Both the position numbers and the translations under genes were made by a program. Below are positions 62,779 through 64,000 of a stretch of 64,000 bases of DNA, in pieces. Within the stretch, counting starts at the first letter, position 1. Each line of letters starts with the position of its first letter. The notes beneath the pieces are model-generated. The model was not told the DNA's origin. It did not search any database and worked only from the letters and a program-made list of their open reading frames with translations. Source of the DNA: Endozoicomonas montiporae CL-33 (GTDB taxonomy: Bacteria; Pseudomonadota; Gammaproteobacteria; Pseudomonadales; Endozoicomonadaceae); NCBI RefSeq assembly GCF_001583435.1, contig NZ_CP013251.1:4291215-4355214 (forward strand), in the 5' to 3' direction.

Positions 62779-63240
62779 ATGGACATCAGAAAAGTAAAAA
62801 AGCTCATTGAGCTGCTGGAAGAATCCGGAATTGATGAGCTGGAAATTCATGAAGGGGAAGAATCCGTCCGAATCAGTCGTTACTCTCAGAACGCACCTGC
62901 TGCCAGCTTTGTTGCTCAGCCGGCTCCGGTAGCCGCCGCACCAGCTCCTGCAGCCGCTGTAGCGCCTGCGGCTGAGGCTGTTGCTCCGGCAGCCGCACAA
63001 CCAACTGGCCATCAGGTTAACTCTCCCATGGTTGGCACCTTCTACACCGCTCCCTCCCCCAGCTCACCCGCTTTTGTTGAAGTCGGTCAGCAAGTCAAGG
63101 AAGGCGACGTACTGTGCATCGTCGAAGCCATGAAGATGATGAACCAGATCAAAGCCGACAAGTCCGGCACCATCGAAGCCATTCTGGTTGATAACGGCCA
63201 GCCCGTTGAATACGACCAGCCATTATTCACAATCTCCTGA
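62779..63240 (+). CDS. accB: Biotin carboxyl carrier protein of acetyl-CoA carboxylase
   Basis: A 153-residue carrier. The N-terminal part ([17 protein letters not shown]) is the dimerising region. A flexible Ala/Pro-rich linker follows (about 45-75). The biotinyl domain at about 78-153 has the EAMKMMNQI motif, whose central lysine carries biotin. It precedes accC by 10 bases in the usual two-gene operon of fatty acid synthesis. Confidence 0.95.
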   Translation: MDIRKVKKLIELLEESGIDELEIHEGEESVRISRYSQNAPAASFVAQPAPVAAAPAPAAAVAPAAEAVAPAAAQPTGHQVNSPMVGTFYTAPSPSSPAFVEVGQQVKEGDVLCIVEAMKMMNQIKADKSGTIEAILVDNGQPVEYDQPLFTIS

Positions 63241-63250
63241 GAGTAATGCC

Positions 63251-64000
63251 ATGCTGGATAAAATCGTTATTGCCAACCGGGGTGAAATCGCCCTGAGGGT
63301 ACTGCGAGCCTGTAAAGAGCTGGGCATAAAAACTGTCGCAGTCCATTCCAAAGCAGACAAAGACCTGATGCATGTTCATCTGGCTGATGAATCCGTCTGC
63401 ATTGGTCCAAACAGTCCGGTAGAAAGCTACCTGAACATTCCGGCCATTATCAGCGCTGCCGAAGTGACCGATGCCACGGCCATTCATCCTGGTTATGGTT
63501 TCCTGTCTGAAAACGCTGACTTTGCCGAGCAGGTAGAACGCAGTGGTTTCAACTTTATCGGCCCGTCAGCAGACGTCATTCGTCTGATGGGCGACAAGGT
63601 GTCTGCCATCGCCGCCATGAAACAGGCTGGCGTGCCCACAGTGCCCGGTTCCGATGGCCCGCTGACCAGCGATACCGAACGCACCCTTGAGATCGCCCGT
63701 CGTATCGGTTATCCGGTCATCATCAAAGCCTCCGGTGGCGGTGGCGGCCGGGGCATGCGTGTGGTTCACGAGGAATCTGAGTTGTTGAACGGTATCAGCC
63801 TGACCAAGTCAGAGGCCAAGGCTGCGTTTAATAACGATGTGGTGTATCTGGAAAAATTCCTGCAAAACCCTCGTCATGTAGAATTTCAGGTGCTGGCCGA
63901 TGGTCAGGGCGGCGCTATCCATCTGGGTGATCGCGATTGTTCATTGCAGCGCCGCCATCAGAAAGTCATCGAAGAAGCACCAGCGCCTTACATCGACGAA
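63251..64000 (+). CDS. accC: Biotin carboxylase of acetyl-CoA carboxylase (5' part, cut by window edge)
   Basis: 250 codons from ATG 63251 remain open to the window edge. The start [20 protein letters not shown], the [15 protein letters not shown] motif, the ATP-grasp glycine loop [14 protein letters not shown] and [20 protein letters not shown] are all diagnostic of AccC. The full protein is about 450 residues, so the C-terminal 200 lie outside. It carboxylates biotin on AccB using ATP and bicarbonate. Confidence 0.95.
   Translation, partial: MLDKIVIANRGEIALRVLRACKELGIKTVAVHSKADKDLMHVHLADESVCIGPNSPVESYLNIPAIISAAEVTDATAIHPGYGFLSENADFAEQVERSGFNFIGPSADVIRLMGDKVSAIAAMKQAGVPTVPGSDGPLTSDTERTLEIARRIGYPVIIKASGGGGGRGMRVVHEESELLNGISLTKSEAKAAFNNDVVYLEKFLQNPRHVEFQVLADGQGGAIHLGDRDCSLQRRHQKVIEEAPAPYIDE

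Overview
The window looks like chromosomal DNA of a marine, host-associated gammaproteobacterium. The combination of a Ysc-family type III secretion system (T3SS), a symbiosis-polysaccharide-like exopolysaccharide locus, abundant IS and MITE-like repeats, and ordinary gammaproteobacterial housekeeping genes (frdABCD, glpD, ppa, dsbD, aroQ, accBC) best fits the Endozoicomonas group. That placement is inference from gene content; there is no rRNA or tRNA in the window to confirm it.

Layout. 1-0.9 kb: the tail of an unrecognised gene and a solitary periplasmic solute-binding protein. 0.9-19.2 kb: one large Wzx/Wzy-type exopolysaccharide locus in two divergent arms. The leftward arm carries a STAS protein, a lipoprotein, a 923-residue SLBB export protein and a BY-kinase-like ATPase. 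The rightward arm carries a GGDEF/EAL protein, glycosyltransferases, flippase, polymerase, acetyltransferase, lipoprotein, Wzz-like protein, two more glycosyltransferases and the initiating sugar transferase. The order matches the syp (symbiosis polysaccharide) locus of Vibrio fischeri, with a c-di-GMP protein where syp has two-component regulators. 19.2-21.8 kb: a YvcK/CofD-like protein and glpD. 21.9-27.1 kb: first T3SS block (secretin SctC with a LysM domain, divergent from SctX-SctY-SctV). 27.1-40.8 kb: a mosaic of housekeeping genes, small unknown proteins, two insertion sequences and a DUF1631 gene cut by an IS4-family element whose 5-bp target duplication is still perfect. 41.2-44.5 kb: the frdABCD operon with its terminator. 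44.8-56.3 kb: the second T3SS block, reading leftward: a large candidate effector, needle-tip-like protein, SycD/LcrH-like chaperone, SctE, SctB, SctW, SycN, SctI, SctJ, SctK, SctL. 56.3-64 kb: a TRIC-type channel, a NitT/TauT-type ABC transporter, ppa, dsbD, aroQ, accB and the start of accC.

The most unusual signal is a 36-residue module shared by three neighbouring secreted T3SS proteins (tip-like, SctE and SctB), with at least two and probably four tandem copies in SctB. It is not a standard part of these families as I know them. The second is a pair of nearly identical 168-bp inverted-repeat elements in opposite orientation that bracket sycN-sctI-sctJ-sctK-sctL. One of them sits inside the T3SS gene run, between sctW and sycN. 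No ATPase (SctN), export gate (SctRSTU), C-ring (SctQ), SctD or needle (SctF) gene is visible, so the apparatus must be completed elsewhere in the genome.
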